Positions 9,995-18,672 of a stretch of 64,000 nt of DNA are shown piece after piece (the stretch's first letter is position 1; each line of letters opens with the position of its first letter). A model generated the notes under the pieces. That model was not told where the DNA came from. It did not search any database and saw only the letters and a list, made by a program, of their open reading frames with translations. A program made the translations under genes and the position numbers. The stretch is from a bacterium (GTDB lineage: Bacteria > Bacillota > Bacilli > Lactobacillales > Streptococcaceae), in the NCBI GenBank assembly GCA_905221325.1, contig CAJNCS010000004.1, positions 182,539 to 246,538 on the forward strand, in the 5' to 3' direction.

Positions 9995-10390
9995 ATGGAA
10001 ATTCCAATCACTATAAGGTAAGCTACCTTATCAGAAGAAGAGAGTATCCGCAAGACTGCGGGTACCTTTCTTGTAGCTGGGGATGAAAATCAGCTCCTAG
10101 GCTATGTTTTAGGAGAAGCTCAGTCTCTTTATCCCAAATGGATAGAAATAAAATCATTGACTATTCATCCGAATCATTGGGGACAAGGGCTGGGAACTCT
10201 TCTTGCAGCCTTGAAACAGGTGACAGTCGAACTAGATTATCAAGGTATTCTTTTGCAAAGTCCTGATGAGTTACCATCATATTTTGAAATGAATGGCTTT
10301 GTTGAAGAAGAAGTGCCAGAGAGCCATTATGGCAGTGGTTCTTGTTGGTATCTGACTTGGGCTAATCCTTTTTATCAGGAGGAAATATGA
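9995..10390 (+). pseudogene. GNAT-family N-acetyltransferase interrupted by a stop codon
   Basis: Reading from the ATG at 9995, the peptide MEIPITIR is followed by an in-frame TAA at 10019-10021 and then continues open for about 123 codons. The continuation is a clear GNAT domain, with the acetyl-CoA motif HPNHWGQGLGTLL and a C-terminal FEMNGFVEE. Family members usually continue IRQAT at this point, so a single CAA to TAA change explains the break. Restart at the TTG at 10157 would leave only 77 residues and lose the first strands. The last bases overlap the next GNAT gene (ATGA), so translation of the pair was coupled. Confidence 0.75.
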
Positions 10391-10875
10391 AAATCAGACA
10401 AGCAAGATTTTCGGATTTAGATCGTATTTTAGAGATAGAGCTTGAGAATTTCTCCCTTGAGGAAGCCATTCCCCGTTCCGTCTTTGAGGCGCATTTACGT
10501 GAAATTCAGACCAGCTTTCTCGTCGCTGAAAAAGAGGGACGTATCCTTGGCTACATTGAAGGTCCGGTCGTCCCACATCGTCATCTACAAGATCAGTCCT
10601 TTACAGAAGAAATAAAAGACTATAGCCATCAACCTGGAGGTTATATTTCTGTGACCTGTCTCTCCATAGCTAAGGAAGCGCAAGCTTTGGGAGTGGGGAA
10701 AAAACTGTTAAGTGCTCTGAAGGAAGTCGCTTTAGAACATGAACGAGAAGGCATTAACCTGACTTGTCATGATTATCTTATCTCATATTATGAGAAACAT
10801 GGTTTTGTCAATGAAGGACTATCCCAATCTACCTATGCAGGTGAGACTTGGTATAACATGGTTTGGAAGCCTTGA
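10387..10875 (+). CDS. GNAT-family N-acetyltransferase
   Basis: The 162-residue protein is a complete GNAT domain that transfers acetyl from acetyl-CoA to an unknown amine. The start KIRQARFSDLDRILEIE, the beta-bulge strand TCLSIAKEAQALGVGKKLL (acetyl-CoA pyrophosphate loop) and the C-terminal YEKHGFVNEG are classical. The start codon overlaps the stop of the broken GNAT gene by four bases, so it depends on translation of that gene or on its own ribosome site (AGGAGG just upstream). Substrate cannot be read from sequence. Confidence 0.88.
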   Translation: MKIRQARFSDLDRILEIELENFSLEEAIPRSVFEAHLREIQTSFLVAEKEGRILGYIEGPVVPHRHLQDQSFTEEIKDYSHQPGGYISVTCLSIAKEAQALGVGKKLLSALKEVALEHEREGINLTCHDYLISYYEKHGFVNEGLSQSTYAGETWYNMVWKP

Positions 10876-10910
10876 AAACAAGAAATATAGTTGGAGAAAG
10901 GTATATTTTG

Positions 10911-10939
10911 TTGCTTTTCTGCGACTTTTAAGATATAAT
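10911..10939 (+). promoter_or_regulatory. Promoter of mltG
   Basis: TTGCTT (10911-10916) and TATAAT (10934-10939) with a 17-bp spacer. An in-frame ATG at 10938 lies within the -10 box and so cannot be the start of a transcript made here; this decides for the TTG start of mltG at 10971. Confidence 0.75.
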
Positions 10940-10970
10940 GTTATGGATTGCCAACAAGGAGGTAAAGCTT

Positions 10971-12644
10971 TTGAGCGAGAAATCAAGAGAAGAAGAAACA
11001 TTAAGCTTTAAAGAACAGATTTTACGCGATTTAGAGAGAGTCAGAGAGAGAGAAAGAAGAGGAAAAGAGGATGAAAGTCCAACTACCCCACCAACCCCAT
11101 CTTCTCAAGTAACTCCACCTGCCCCTTCTGAACAAGAATCAAATCTTGCCACAGAAGATTTAATGGCAGATTCTCTGTCAACTGTGGATGAAATCCTAAA
11201 AAATGCCCCAAGTGTGCCACCACGCCCAAGTTTTGAATCAAGCGAAGTGACAGCACCAGCACCAGAACCAGAAGAGTCAAAACTAGAAGAGCCTGCACCA
11301 GCCAAGATTGATGCTGTAGAGCCTAAAAAGGAAGAGAAAGAGTTTAATACTACTCCAACTAAAGTGGCTGTTTCCTATAAAACGGATGACAATAAAGAAG
11401 AATCAGTCCCTCCTGTTGTGGAGAATGTAGTACCTGCTCCAGTTGAGCAAGTTGATGATCTAGCGAATGCTCCACTACGCAGTCGTCGCGAAGGAACAAA
11501 GCCAGCTAAGAAAAAGAAGAAATCAAAAGCGAAAGGCTGCTTGCTAACTTTCTTAGTTTTCCTAGTGCTCGTAGGTATTGGTGGCTTCTTTGGTTATGGT
11601 TACGTTCAAGATTCCTTGAAACCAGTTGATGCGAGCTCTAAGGATTATGTAAAGGTTCAAATCCCAGAAGGTTCAAATATTCAAGAAATTGGGAGCACTT
11701 TGGAAAAATCTGGTCTTGTTAAACATGGACTTATCTTTAGTTTGTATGCTAAATATAAGAGTGCAGACTTAAAATCAGGTTATTACAACTTGAAGAAGAG
11801 CATGAGTACAGATGAGTTGATCCAAGAATTGCAAAAAGGTGGAACTCCTGAACCACAAGAACCAGCTCTTGCAAGCTTGACAATTCCAGAAGGCTATACA
11901 TTAGAGCAAATCGCTCAAACAGTAGGACAACTTCAAGGTGAATTTAAAGAACCTCTTACTGCGGATGCTTTCTTGGCAAAAGCTCAAGATGAGACCTTTA
12001 TCTCACAATTAGTCGCCAAGTATCCAAACCTTCTTGGAAGTCTCCCAACAAAAGACGGTGGCGTTCGTTATCGCCTAGAAGGTTACCTTTTCCCAGCAAC
12101 TTATACCATCAAAGAAAGCACTACAGTTGAAAGTTTGATTGATGAGATGTTAGCTGCTATGGATAAGGCCTTGTCACCATATTACGCTACGATCAAAGAA
12201 AAGGATCTGACAGTCAATGAATTGCTCAGTATCGCTTCTCTTGTTGAAAAAGAAGGTGCTAAGACAGAAGACCGCAAGAAGATTGCTGGTGTCTTCTATA
12301 ACCGCCTAAATCTCGGTATGCCACTTCAGAGCAACATCGCTATCCTGTATGCTCAAGGCAAGCTTGGTCAAAAGATTAGTCTAGCAGATGACGCTGGAAT
12401 TGATACAACGATTGATTCACCATACAATGTTTACACACACCTTGGCCTCATGCCTGGACCAGTAGACAGTCCAAGTCTGGATGCCATCGAAGCAAGTGTA
12501 AATCAGACAAAGAGTGACTACTTATACTTTGTAGCCAATGTCGAAGATGGTAAAGTGTACTTTGCAACGACCAAAGAAGAACATGATCAAAACGTTGCAG
12601 AACACATCAATAGCAAACTAACCCAATCAAGTAGTTCAAACTAA
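10971..12644 (+). CDS. mltG: Endolytic peptidoglycan transglycosylase MltG (YceG-like)
   Basis: The 557-residue membrane protein cleaves nascent glycan strands and ends their polymerisation. It has a Pro/Glu-rich cytosolic region of about 180 residues, one transmembrane helix (CLLTFLVFLVLVGIGGFFGY) and an extracellular YceG domain with EGYLFPATY and SLVEKEGAK, the latter carrying the catalytic glutamate of the family. The start is TTG at 10971 with AAGGAGG eight bases upstream, giving the N-terminus LSEKSREEE known from streptococcal MltG; upstream ATG lies in the promoter. In pneumococci MltG works with the peripheral wall-synthesis machinery. greA follows after a terminator. Confidence 0.93.
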   Translation: MSEKSREEETLSFKEQILRDLERVRERERRGKEDESPTTPPTPSSQVTPPAPSEQESNLATEDLMADSLSTVDEILKNAPSVPPRPSFESSEVTAPAPEPEESKLEEPAPAKIDAVEPKKEEKEFNTTPTKVAVSYKTDDNKEESVPPVVENVVPAPVEQVDDLANAPLRSRREGTKPAKKKKKSKAKGCLLTFLVFLVLVGIGGFFGYGYVQDSLKPVDASSKDYVKVQIPEGSNIQEIGSTLEKSGLVKHGLIFSLYAKYKSADLKSGYYNLKKSMSTDELIQELQKGGTPEPQEPALASLTIPEGYTLEQIAQTVGQLQGEFKEPLTADAFLAKAQDETFISQLVAKYPNLLGSLPTKDGGVRYRLEGYLFPATYTIKESTTVESLIDEMLAAMDKALSPYYATIKEKDLTVNELLSIASLVEKEGAKTEDRKKIAGVFYNRLNLGMPLQSNIAILYAQGKLGQKISLADDAGIDTTIDSPYNVYTHLGLMPGPVDSPSLDAIEASVNQTKSDYLYFVANVEDGKVYFATTKEEHDQNVAEHINSKLTQSSSSN

Positions 12645-12675
12645 AATTATGTGGTTTTCCACATAATTTTGTTTT
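12643..12675 (+). terminator. Intrinsic terminator between mltG and greA
   Basis: AAAATTATGTGG (12643-12654) pairs perfectly with CCACATAATTTT (12659-12670) around a TTTT loop, followed by GTTTT. The stem begins inside the mltG stop codon. Confidence 0.85.
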
Positions 12676-12707
12676 AAAAACAAATTAAGAAAAGAAAGTT
12701 GAGAAAA

Positions 12708-13190
12708 ATGGCAGAAAAAACTTACCCAATGACCCTTGAAGAAAAGGAAAAGCTAGAAAAAGAATTAGAGGAGTTGAAACTCGTTCGTCGTCCCGAAGTC
12801 GTAGAACGTATCAAAATTGCTCGTTCATACGGAGACCTTTCAGAGAACAGCGAGTACGAAGCAGCGAAAGATGAACAAGCTTTTGTTGAAGGACAAATTT
12901 CAAGTTTAGAAACAAAAATTCGCTATGCTGAAATCGTTAATAGCGATGCAGTTGCCCAAGATGAGGTAGCTATCGGTAAGACTGTAACGATCCAAGAAAT
13001 CGGGGAAGATGACGAAGAAGTCTATATCATCGTCGGTTCCGCAGGTGCAGATGCTTTTGCTGGTAAAGTATCAAATGAGAGCCCGATTGGACAAGCTTTG
13101 ATCGGCAAGAAGACTGGTGATACAGCGACCATCGAGACACCAGTTGGTAGCTATGATGTCAAAATCTTAAAGGTTGAAAAAACAGCCTAA
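12708..13190 (+). CDS. greA: Transcription elongation factor GreA
   Basis: The 160-residue protein rescues backtracked RNA polymerase by stimulating transcript cleavage. It has the N-terminal coiled coil with the acidic tip ([20 protein letters not shown]) and the C-terminal FKBP-like domain ending in [15 protein letters not shown] chose the ATG at 12708 (MAEKTYPM) rather than the TTG at 12699. A mltG-greA order is typical of streptococci. No clear own promoter is visible, so read-through past the upstream terminator may feed it. Confidence 0.96.
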   Translation: MAEKTYPMTLEEKEKLEKELEELKLVRRPEVVERIKIARSYGDLSENSEYEAAKDEQAFVEGQISSLETKIRYAEIVNSDAVAQDEVAIGKTVTIQEIGEDDEEVYIIVGSAGADAFAGKVSNESPIGQALIGKKTGDTATIETPVGSYDVKILKVEKTA

Positions 13191-13198
13191 ATAGAATG

Positions 13199-13248
13199 GA
13201 AAAGGAGTAGTAGAGGCTTTGACTTGCTCAACTCCTTTTTGGTTTTTT
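13199..13248 (+). terminator. Intrinsic terminator after greA
   Basis: AAAAGGAGT (13200-13208) pairs with ACTCCTTTT (13231-13239) around a 22-nt loop; T-rich sequence follows. Confidence 0.7.
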
Positions 13249-13267
13249 GAATAAAATAGGAGACTAT

Positions 13268-14632
13268 ATGAGTGAAAATAAGAAAAAAAATAAGATGGAG
13301 CGTGGATTAACCAATCGCCATGTTCAGGTGATGGCTATTGCGGGAACAATCGGAACAGGTCTTTTCCTAGGTGCCGGTCGCTCTATCAGCCTGACAGGCC
13401 CTTCTATCATCCTGATTTATATGATTACAGGAGCCTTTATGTTTTTGATGATGAGGGCTGTTGGAGAGATGCTGTATCAGGATCCAGAACAACATACCTT
13501 TATCAATTTTATCACCCGTCATTTGGGTAAAGGTTGGGGCTATTTCTCAGTTTGGTCTTATTGGTTGTCTGTCGTCTTTATCGGTATGGCAGAAATCACT
13601 GCGATCTCGCATTATGTTCAGTTTTGGTTTCCTTCTTGGCCTAGTTGGTTGATTCAGATTGTCTTTTTAACGATTTTGGCCTTGGTCAATCTGATTGCGG
13701 TTAAGCTCTTTGGAGAAGTCGAGTTTTGGTTTGCTATGGTTAAGATTGTGGCTATTTTAGCTATGATTGCGACAGGGATCTTTATGGTCTTAACTGGATT
13801 TGAGACACCGCATGGTGCTGCAAGTTTGGCAAATATCAGCAATCAGTTCTCTCTTTTTCCAAACGGTGTTATGAACTTTGTCATGGCCTTTCAAATGGTA
13901 TTTTTTGCCTATCTGATGATTGAATTTATCGGAGTGACAACCTCTGAAACGAAGAATCCTCGTCAGGTTTTGCCAAAAGCAGTTAAAGAAATTCCTCTCC
14001 GAATTGTCTTCTTCTATGGTGGAGCCCTATTAGCCATTATGTCTATCATTCCCTGGAAAGAACTTGCTTCTTCAGATTCACCATTTGTAACGGTTTTTGA
14101 GCTAGCAGGTATCAAGTGGGCGGCAGCTCTGATTAACTTCGTTGTTTTGACGTCGGCAGCATCTGCTCTTAATTCAACCCTCTATTCAACAGGGCGACAC
14201 CTCTACCAGATTGCCCATGACTCGCCCAATCGCTTTTTAAAAGCGATCAAGGCAGATACTCTTTCTCGTCACAATGTTCCGCAAAATGCCATTATTGCCT
14301 CAGCAATCTTGATTGCTCTAGCTGCCTTTATCAATGTTTTGCCAGGTGTTTCCGATGCCTTTGCTTTGATTACGGCGTCCTCATCAGGTGTTTACATCGC
14401 GATTTATATCTTGATCATGGTGGCTCATCTCAAATACCGCAAGTCACAAGACTTCATGGCGGATGGCTACCTCATGCCTCAGTATCGTTTCTTAAATCCT
14501 TTAACCATGCTCTTCTTTATCTTTGTCTTTGTAACCCTCTTTTTACAAGAGTCTACCTTCATGGGGGCAGTTGGTTCTGCTATCTGGATTATCGGTTTCG
14601 GAATTTATAGCCAGTGGAAATTTAGGAAATAA
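13268..14632 (+). CDS. APC-family amino acid permease
   Basis: The 454-residue protein has about twelve hydrophobic segments and belongs to the amino acid/proton symporter (AAT) branch of the APC superfamily. The signature AIAGTIGTGLFLGAG lies in the first helix region and FAYLMIEFIGVTTSETKNPR in the middle. I chose the ATG at 13268 (MSENKKKN) with AGGAG upstream; the in-frame TTG at 13247 is less likely. It stands alone between two terminators. Substrate cannot be determined by eye. Confidence 0.88.
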   Translation: MSENKKKNKMERGLTNRHVQVMAIAGTIGTGLFLGAGRSISLTGPSIILIYMITGAFMFLMMRAVGEMLYQDPEQHTFINFITRHLGKGWGYFSVWSYWLSVVFIGMAEITAISHYVQFWFPSWPSWLIQIVFLTILALVNLIAVKLFGEVEFWFAMVKIVAILAMIATGIFMVLTGFETPHGAASLANISNQFSLFPNGVMNFVMAFQMVFFAYLMIEFIGVTTSETKNPRQVLPKAVKEIPLRIVFFYGGALLAIMSIIPWKELASSDSPFVTVFELAGIKWAAALINFVVLTSAASALNSTLYSTGRHLYQIAHDSPNRFLKAIKADTLSRHNVPQNAIIASAILIALAAFINVLPGVSDAFALITASSSGVYIAIYILIMVAHLKYRKSQDFMADGYLMPQYRFLNPLTMLFFIFVFVTLFLQESTFMGAVGSAIWIIGFGIYSQWKFRK

Positions 14633-14637
14633 ATCAT

Positions 14638-14670
14638 GAACTCATCAACTTTGCTTGGTGAGTTCTTTTT
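14638..14670 (+). terminator. Intrinsic terminator after the permease
   Basis: GAACTCATCAA (14638-14648) pairs with TTGGTGAGTTC (14655-14665) with one wobble pair, then a T run. Confidence 0.85.
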
Positions 14671-14673
14671 AGT

Positions 14674-14702
14674 TTGACAGTCTATTGAAATAAGATTATA
14701 AT
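14674..14702 (+). promoter_or_regulatory. Promoter of the 14732 GNAT gene
   Basis: TTGACA (14674-14679) and TATAAT (14697-14702) with a 17-bp spacer are a full consensus pair; AGGAGG follows at about 14721. Confidence 0.85.
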
Positions 14703-14731
14703 CAAGCTGTAATCGTTTTTAGGAGGTTTGG

Positions 14732-15142
14732 ATGCACTTTAGATTGGAAAATAAAGCGTCCCAGAAAGCGCAAGAAATAGGAAATCTGATTCGTGCTTAT
14801 AATCGTTCCAAAAGAGAAGAGGCTGAAAGCGAGCCACTGAATCTTTATGTCGAAGATGAAAAGGGCAATCTCTTGGCGGGCTTGGTAGCAGAGACTTTTG
14901 GAAATTGGTTGGAAATCGAGTATTTGTTTGTGAAAGAGGAATCGCGAGGACAGGGAATCGGTTCAAAACTATTGCAGGAAGTTGAAAGTGAAGCTAAGAA
15001 ACGAAACTGTCAGTTTGCTTTCGTGAATACTTACCAGTTTCAAGCGCCAGATTTTTATAAAAGGCATGGCTACAAGGAAGTTTTTGCTTTGAAAGACTAT
15101 CCCTACACAGGGCAAAGATTTTATTACCAAAAGGATTTGTAA
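14732..15142 (+). CDS. GNAT-family N-acetyltransferase
   Basis: The 136-residue protein is a small GNAT acetyltransferase. The acetyl-CoA loop is LFVKEESRGQGIGSKLLQ at about residues 70-87, and the C-terminal half has YQFQAPDFYKRHGYKEVF, a common pattern in the subfamily. It is driven by a perfect consensus promoter and may be co-transcribed with the HAD gene 59 bases downstream. Substrate unknown. Confidence 0.88.
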   Translation: MHFRLENKASQKAQEIGNLIRAYNRSKREEAESEPLNLYVEDEKGNLLAGLVAETFGNWLEIEYLFVKEESRGQGIGSKLLQEVESEAKKRNCQFAFVNTYQFQAPDFYKRHGYKEVFALKDYPYTGQRFYYQKDL

Positions 15143-15201
15143 GGTAAACATGAAGGCATAAAGCAGAGAGGAAATCTTCACATAATTATGGAGGTGGGCT
15201 A

Positions 15202-15798
15202 ATGGACATAATACTAGATATGGGCAACGTCTTGTTAGAATGGAACAAGGATAAGATTTTGCAAGGCGTTTCGGATACGAAGAAAGATTATCTGATGTTA
15301 GATAAGACCATTTTTCAGTCGGGGCTTTGGGAAAAATTAGATCTTGGGACTATGTCTAGAGAAGAATTGGTGCTTAAAGTTGAGTCAATGATTGGAAGTA
15401 CCTATCAAAAGAAGGTCGAAGAAGTTATCTGGAACTGGCCTAGCTACATTGATATTTATACGGAAGTATTCCCTGTTTTGTCAGAACTAAAGAAAAAGGG
15501 GCATCGCATCTTTGTCTTGTCCAATACCTCAAAGGTATTTTATGACTTGCTGGATGAGCAATTATCTCCCTTAAAGGAGCTTTTAGATGGTTTTGTCCTA
15601 TCCTGTGATATAAAAGCTATAAAGCCTGATTTGGCAATGTTTAAGAAGATTCTCGACAAATACCAGTTAGATCCTACAAATTGTGTCTTTCTAGACGATA
15701 TTGAGGACAATACAAGTGCAGCTGAAAAATTGGGCATCAAGGCATATCAGGTCAAGAAAAGAAGTGATGTCGTTGATATTTTGAAATCCTATATTTAA
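15202..15798 (+). CDS. HAD-superfamily hydrolase (YihX-like)
   Basis: The 198-residue protein is a HAD phosphatase candidate. Motif I is DMGNVLLEW near the N-terminus, the D-x-G-N variant seen in YihX-like sugar-phosphate phosphatases; motif II is VLSNTS, the conserved lysine lies in KAIKPD, and motif III is CVFLDDIEDN. A helical cap lies between motifs I and II. AGGTGGG precedes the ATG. A terminator follows at once. Substrate is unknown. Confidence 0.88.
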   Translation: MDIILDMGNVLLEWNKDKILQGVSDTKKDYLMLDKTIFQSGLWEKLDLGTMSREELVLKVESMIGSTYQKKVEEVIWNWPSYIDIYTEVFPVLSELKKKGHRIFVLSNTSKVFYDLLDEQLSPLKELLDGFVLSCDIKAIKPDLAMFKKILDKYQLDPTNCVFLDDIEDNTSAAEKLGIKAYQVKKRSDVVDILKSYI

Positions 15799-15806
15799 AG
15801 GTGACA

Positions 15807-15836
15807 CTCTCTATTTTTTGTGGTAGAGAGTTTTTT
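15807..15836 (+). terminator. Intrinsic terminator after the HAD gene
   Basis: CTCTCTA (15807-15813) pairs with TAGAGAG (15824-15830), followed by six T. Confidence 0.85.
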
Positions 15837-15869
15837 GTTAATAAAATCTTACAAAATGACATTTATATA

Positions 15870-15897
15870 TTGCATTAGGTTAGATATATGGTATAAT
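15870..15897 (+). promoter_or_regulatory. Promoter of the XRE regulator operon
   Basis: TTGCAT (15870-15875) and TATAAT (15892-15897, preceded by TGG as an extended -10) with a 16-bp spacer. Confidence 0.75.
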
Positions 15898-15944
15898 GTT
15901 TTTAAAAGAAGCGCAATTTTTTAAAAATGTGAAGGAGGACGCTA

Positions 15945-16154
15945 GTGGCTAAAAACTTAAAATTAAAATTAGCTCGTGTGGAGCGTGATTTAACACAAGG
16001 GGATTTGGCAGAAGCTGTGGGTGTTACTAGGCAGACTATAGGCTTGATTGAAGCTGGGAAATACAATCCTAGTCTTTCACTTTGCCAGTCCATTTGCAGA
16101 TGCTTAGGCAAAACTTTAGATCAATTATTTTGGGAGGAAGAAGATGAAGAATAG
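15945..16154 (+). CDS. Small XRE/Cro-CI family transcriptional regulator
   Basis: The 69-residue protein is almost only a helix-turn-helix: KLARVERDLTQGDLAEAVGVTRQTIGLIEAGKYNPSL is the classic Cro/CI fold, followed by LGKTLDQLFW. It starts with GTG and has AAGGAGG upstream. Such minimal XRE proteins often regulate an adjacent membrane-protein gene; here the next gene overlaps by 11 bases and a third overlaps that one, so the three form a compact operon. Autoregulation is likely from family habit but no operator could be proven. Confidence 0.9.
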   Translation: MAKNLKLKLARVERDLTQGDLAEAVGVTRQTIGLIEAGKYNPSLSLCQSICRCLGKTLDQLFWEEEDEE

Positions 16155-16617
16155 AAAAAAACTTGTGATCAAAGATGAACGTACGGAAAAATTGGATGGA
16201 AAGATTTCAGGAGAAATTCTTTTGGGAATGTGCCTATTTTTGGCACTGGAAATTTTTGCCAAAGTTTATATTTTTAATTTAACACTTCTGTCCTATTTAC
16301 CAGAATTGCTTTTATTGATTGGAGTCGGTTTGTATGCCATTATTCGCCGCATGTATGTTGGAATTGACATTCGGGATATTGTTGAGAATACTGGAAAAGA
16401 AAGAGTTTTATCTGCTTTGGGATTTTCTATAGTGGTTTTATTGATTGATATCGTAGGCAATCGCGAGGAACTGGTCAGTCTATTGACTTGGAAGTACTCC
16501 CTAAAAGTGGTTCTAGCAGTTATCATCTATCTCGTTGGGAGTTATTCTATGGATCGAGTTATCCTATACTTGAATCGCAGAAATCAGCAAGTTTGGGAGG
16601 AAGAAGATGAAAAATAG
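16144..16617 (+). CDS. Small four-helix membrane protein partnered with the XRE regulator
   Basis: The 157-residue product has a charged N-terminus and four hydrophobic segments, for example ILLGMCLFLALEIF, LPELLLLIGVGLYAII, ALGFSIVVLLIDIV and VVLAVIIYLVGSYS. The C-terminus is acidic (VWEEEDEK). It overlaps the regulator upstream and the next membrane gene downstream. Pairs of this type next to XRE genes are common in Firmicutes, with no settled function. It resembles DUF6773-like proteins, but I cannot confirm the family. Confidence 0.75.
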   Translation: MKNRKKLVIKDERTEKLDGKISGEILLGMCLFLALEIFAKVYIFNLTLLSYLPELLLLIGVGLYAIIRRMYVGIDIRDIVENTGKERVLSALGFSIVVLLIDIVGNREELVSLLTWKYSLKVVLAVIIYLVGSYSMDRVILYLNRRNQQVWEEEDEK

Positions 16618-17095
16618 ATTTTTTTATTATCAATTACTAGACGAAAGAGAAGAACAACTGATTAACAAAGCTGGAACAGAGTCTTTTTATATGTTTATCG
16701 GGCTCATTCTGCTAAGCTATCTGGTGGCTGTATTAACACCTGCTCTTTTTAATCCTAATATTCTTCTGGTTACCCTTCTTTTAGGAATTTTCTTCTTTTT
16801 CAATCGTGCACGACAACTTGGAGTGACCTACTATAGTCGTTTTCATTTTACGATTGGAGGGTGTTTGCTGGTAACTCTCGCTATTACGACTCTCTTGATG
16901 TTGGAGAATTATCAATTCAATATCGAAATTTATCAGCACAATCCTCTGAACGTTAAATATTTGTCTGCTTGGGCCATTACTTATCTGATCTACTTTCCTT
17001 GGGTTTTTATCGGCAATCTTGGGCTTAAAAGTTATGGCGAATGGGTTCAAAAAAAGTTTGAGCAAGATATGGATGAACTTGAGAATGGAGAATAG
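16607..17095 (+). CDS. Small membrane protein (DUF3278-like), third gene of the XRE operon
   Basis: The 162-residue product begins MKNRFFYYQLLDEREEQ, which places a DERE motif before the first helix, a pattern shared with the preceding gene (KDERTEK). Four hydrophobic segments follow and the C-terminus is acidic. The two membrane genes look like distant relatives or paralogues. It may relate to the DUF3278 group found beside XRE regulators; this is an impression, not a search result. Confidence 0.72.
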   Translation: MKNRFFYYQLLDEREEQLINKAGTESFYMFIGLILLSYLVAVLTPALFNPNILLVTLLLGIFFFFNRARQLGVTYYSRFHFTIGGCLLVTLAITTLLMLENYQFNIEIYQHNPLNVKYLSAWAITYLIYFPWVFIGNLGLKSYGEWVQKKFEQDMDELENGE

Positions 17096-17127
17096 CTTGT
17101 TAGCTTTTTATCAATCTCGGTAAAATG

Positions 17128-17184
17128 TGTTATAATAGTACTAATTTATCGGACGGTGTGAAAGTGGTAGAATACGTTCATACC
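17128..17184 (+). promoter_or_regulatory. pncB promoter and leader hairpin
   Basis: TGTTATAAT is an extended -10 box (17128-17136). The transcript would start near 17143, which excludes the in-frame ATG at 17125. The leader contains GGTGTGAA (17155-17162) and TTCATACC (17177-17184), an 8-bp stem with one wobble pair. Whether it is an RNA hairpin or a repressor site for NAD-responsive control is unknown. Confidence 0.5.
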
Positions 17185-17211
17185 TTTGTAAAAAAGGAAG
17201 AAGGAAAACAG

Positions 17212-18672
17212 ATGTATCCAGATGATAGTTTGACATTGCACACGGACTTGTACCAAATCAATATGATGCAAGTTTACTTTGACCAAGGAATTCACAATAA
17301 AAAGGCGGTCTTTGAAGTTTATTTCCGCCAGCAACCGTTTAATAACGGTTATGCGGTTTTTGCTGGTTTGGAAAGAATTGTACATTATCTTGAAGACTTA
17401 CGCTTTTCAGATAGCGATATTGCCTACTTGGAGACGCTTGGGTATCATGGAGAATTCTTGGATTATCTACGAAATCTCAAGTTAGAACTAACGGTTCGTT
17501 CTGCTCAGGAAGGGGACTTGGTTTTTGCTAATGAGCCGATTGTGCAGGTTGAAGGACCTCTAGCCCAATGTCAATTGGTTGAAACGGCTCTCTTAAACAT
17601 CGTTAACTTTCAAACCTTGATAGCGACCAAGGCAGCACGTATTCGTTCGGTCATTGAAGATGAACCCTTGATGGAGTTCGGGACACGTCGTGCGCAAGAA
17701 ATGGATGCAGCTATTTGGGGAACACGCGCAGCCGTGATTGGTGGAGCCAACGGAACTAGCAACGTGCGAGCAGGGAAGCTCTTTGGTATTCCAGTATTGG
17801 GGACTCATGCCCATGCCTTGGTACAGGTTTATGGAAACGACTATGAAGCCTTCAAGGCTTATGCATCAACCCATCGTGACTGTGTCTTTCTTGTGGATAC
17901 CTATGACACCCTTCATATCGGTGTGCCAGCTGCTATTCAGGTAGCTCGTGAACTGGGAGACAAGATTAATTTTAAAGGCGTTCGTATCGACTCAGGGGAT
18001 ATAGCCTATATTTCCAAGAAAGTTCGCCAACAGTTAGATGAGGCTGGATATCCAGATGCCAAAATTTACGCTTCCAATGACCTCGATGAAAATACTATCC
18101 TTAACCTCAAAATGCAACACGCTAAGATTGACGTTTGGGGGGTGGGAACCAAGCTGATTACAGCCTATGATCAGCCAGCCCTTGGAGCGGTTTATAAGAT
18201 TGTGGCTATTGAAGATGAAACTGGTAAGATGCGCAATACCATCAAACTGTCTAATAATGCGGAAAAAGTGTCTACGCCAGGCAAGAAGCAGGTATGGCGC
18301 ATTACCAGCCGTGAAAAAGGCAAGTCAGAAGGCGACTACATTACTTATGACGGTGTGGATGTGAGCGACATGACAGAAATCAAGATGTTCCATCCAACTT
18401 ATACCTACATCAAAAAGACCGTTCGTAATTTTGATGCAGTTCCTCTCTTGATGGATATTTTCAAAGAAGGAACATTAGTTTACAAATTGCCTAGTTTGAC
18501 TGAGATTCAGGATTATGCTCGTAAGGAATTTGACAAGCTTTGGGATGAGTATAAACGGGTACTCAATCCGCAACACTATCCAGTGGACTTGGCGCGTGAT
18601 ATTTGGCAGGACAAAATGGACTTGATTGATAAGATGCGCAAAGAAGCACTTGGTGAAGGAGAAGAAGAATGA
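17212..18672 (+). CDS. pncB: Nicotinate phosphoribosyltransferase
   Basis: The 486-residue enzyme makes nicotinate mononucleotide from nicotinate and PRPP with ATP, the salvage entry to NAD. Typical motifs are [14 protein letters not shown] at the N-terminus, EFGTRRAQ, the GTHAHALVQ segment carrying the active-site histidine, DTYDT and RIDSGDIAY. The start at 17212 has AAGGAAGAAGGAAAACAG upstream. The stop overlaps nadE by four bases, so salvage and the last NAD step are translationally coupled. Confidence 0.95.
   Translation: MYPDDSLTLHTDLYQINMMQVYFDQGIHNKKAVFEVYFRQQPFNNGYAVFAGLERIVHYLEDLRFSDSDIAYLETLGYHGEFLDYLRNLKLELTVRSAQEGDLVFANEPIVQVEGPLAQCQLVETALLNIVNFQTLIATKAARIRSVIEDEPLMEFGTRRAQEMDAAIWGTRAAVIGGANGTSNVRAGKLFGIPVLGTHAHALVQVYGNDYEAFKAYASTHRDCVFLVDTYDTLHIGVPAAIQVARELGDKINFKGVRIDSGDIAYISKKVRQQLDEAGYPDAKIYASNDLDENTILNLKMQHAKIDVWGVGTKLITAYDQPALGAVYKIVAIEDETGKMRNTIKLSNNAEKVSTPGKKQVWRITSREKGKSEGDYITYDGVDVSDMTEIKMFHPTYTYIKKTVRNFDAVPLLMDIFKEGTLVYKLPSLTEIQDYARKEFDKLWDEYKRVLNPQHYPVDLARDIWQDKMDLIDKMRKEALGEGEEE

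Noticed and set aside
17125..17211. 29-residue extension of PncB starting at 17125
   Set aside because: The ATG lies before the -10 box TATAAT at 17131-17136 and the conserved N-terminus starts at 17212.
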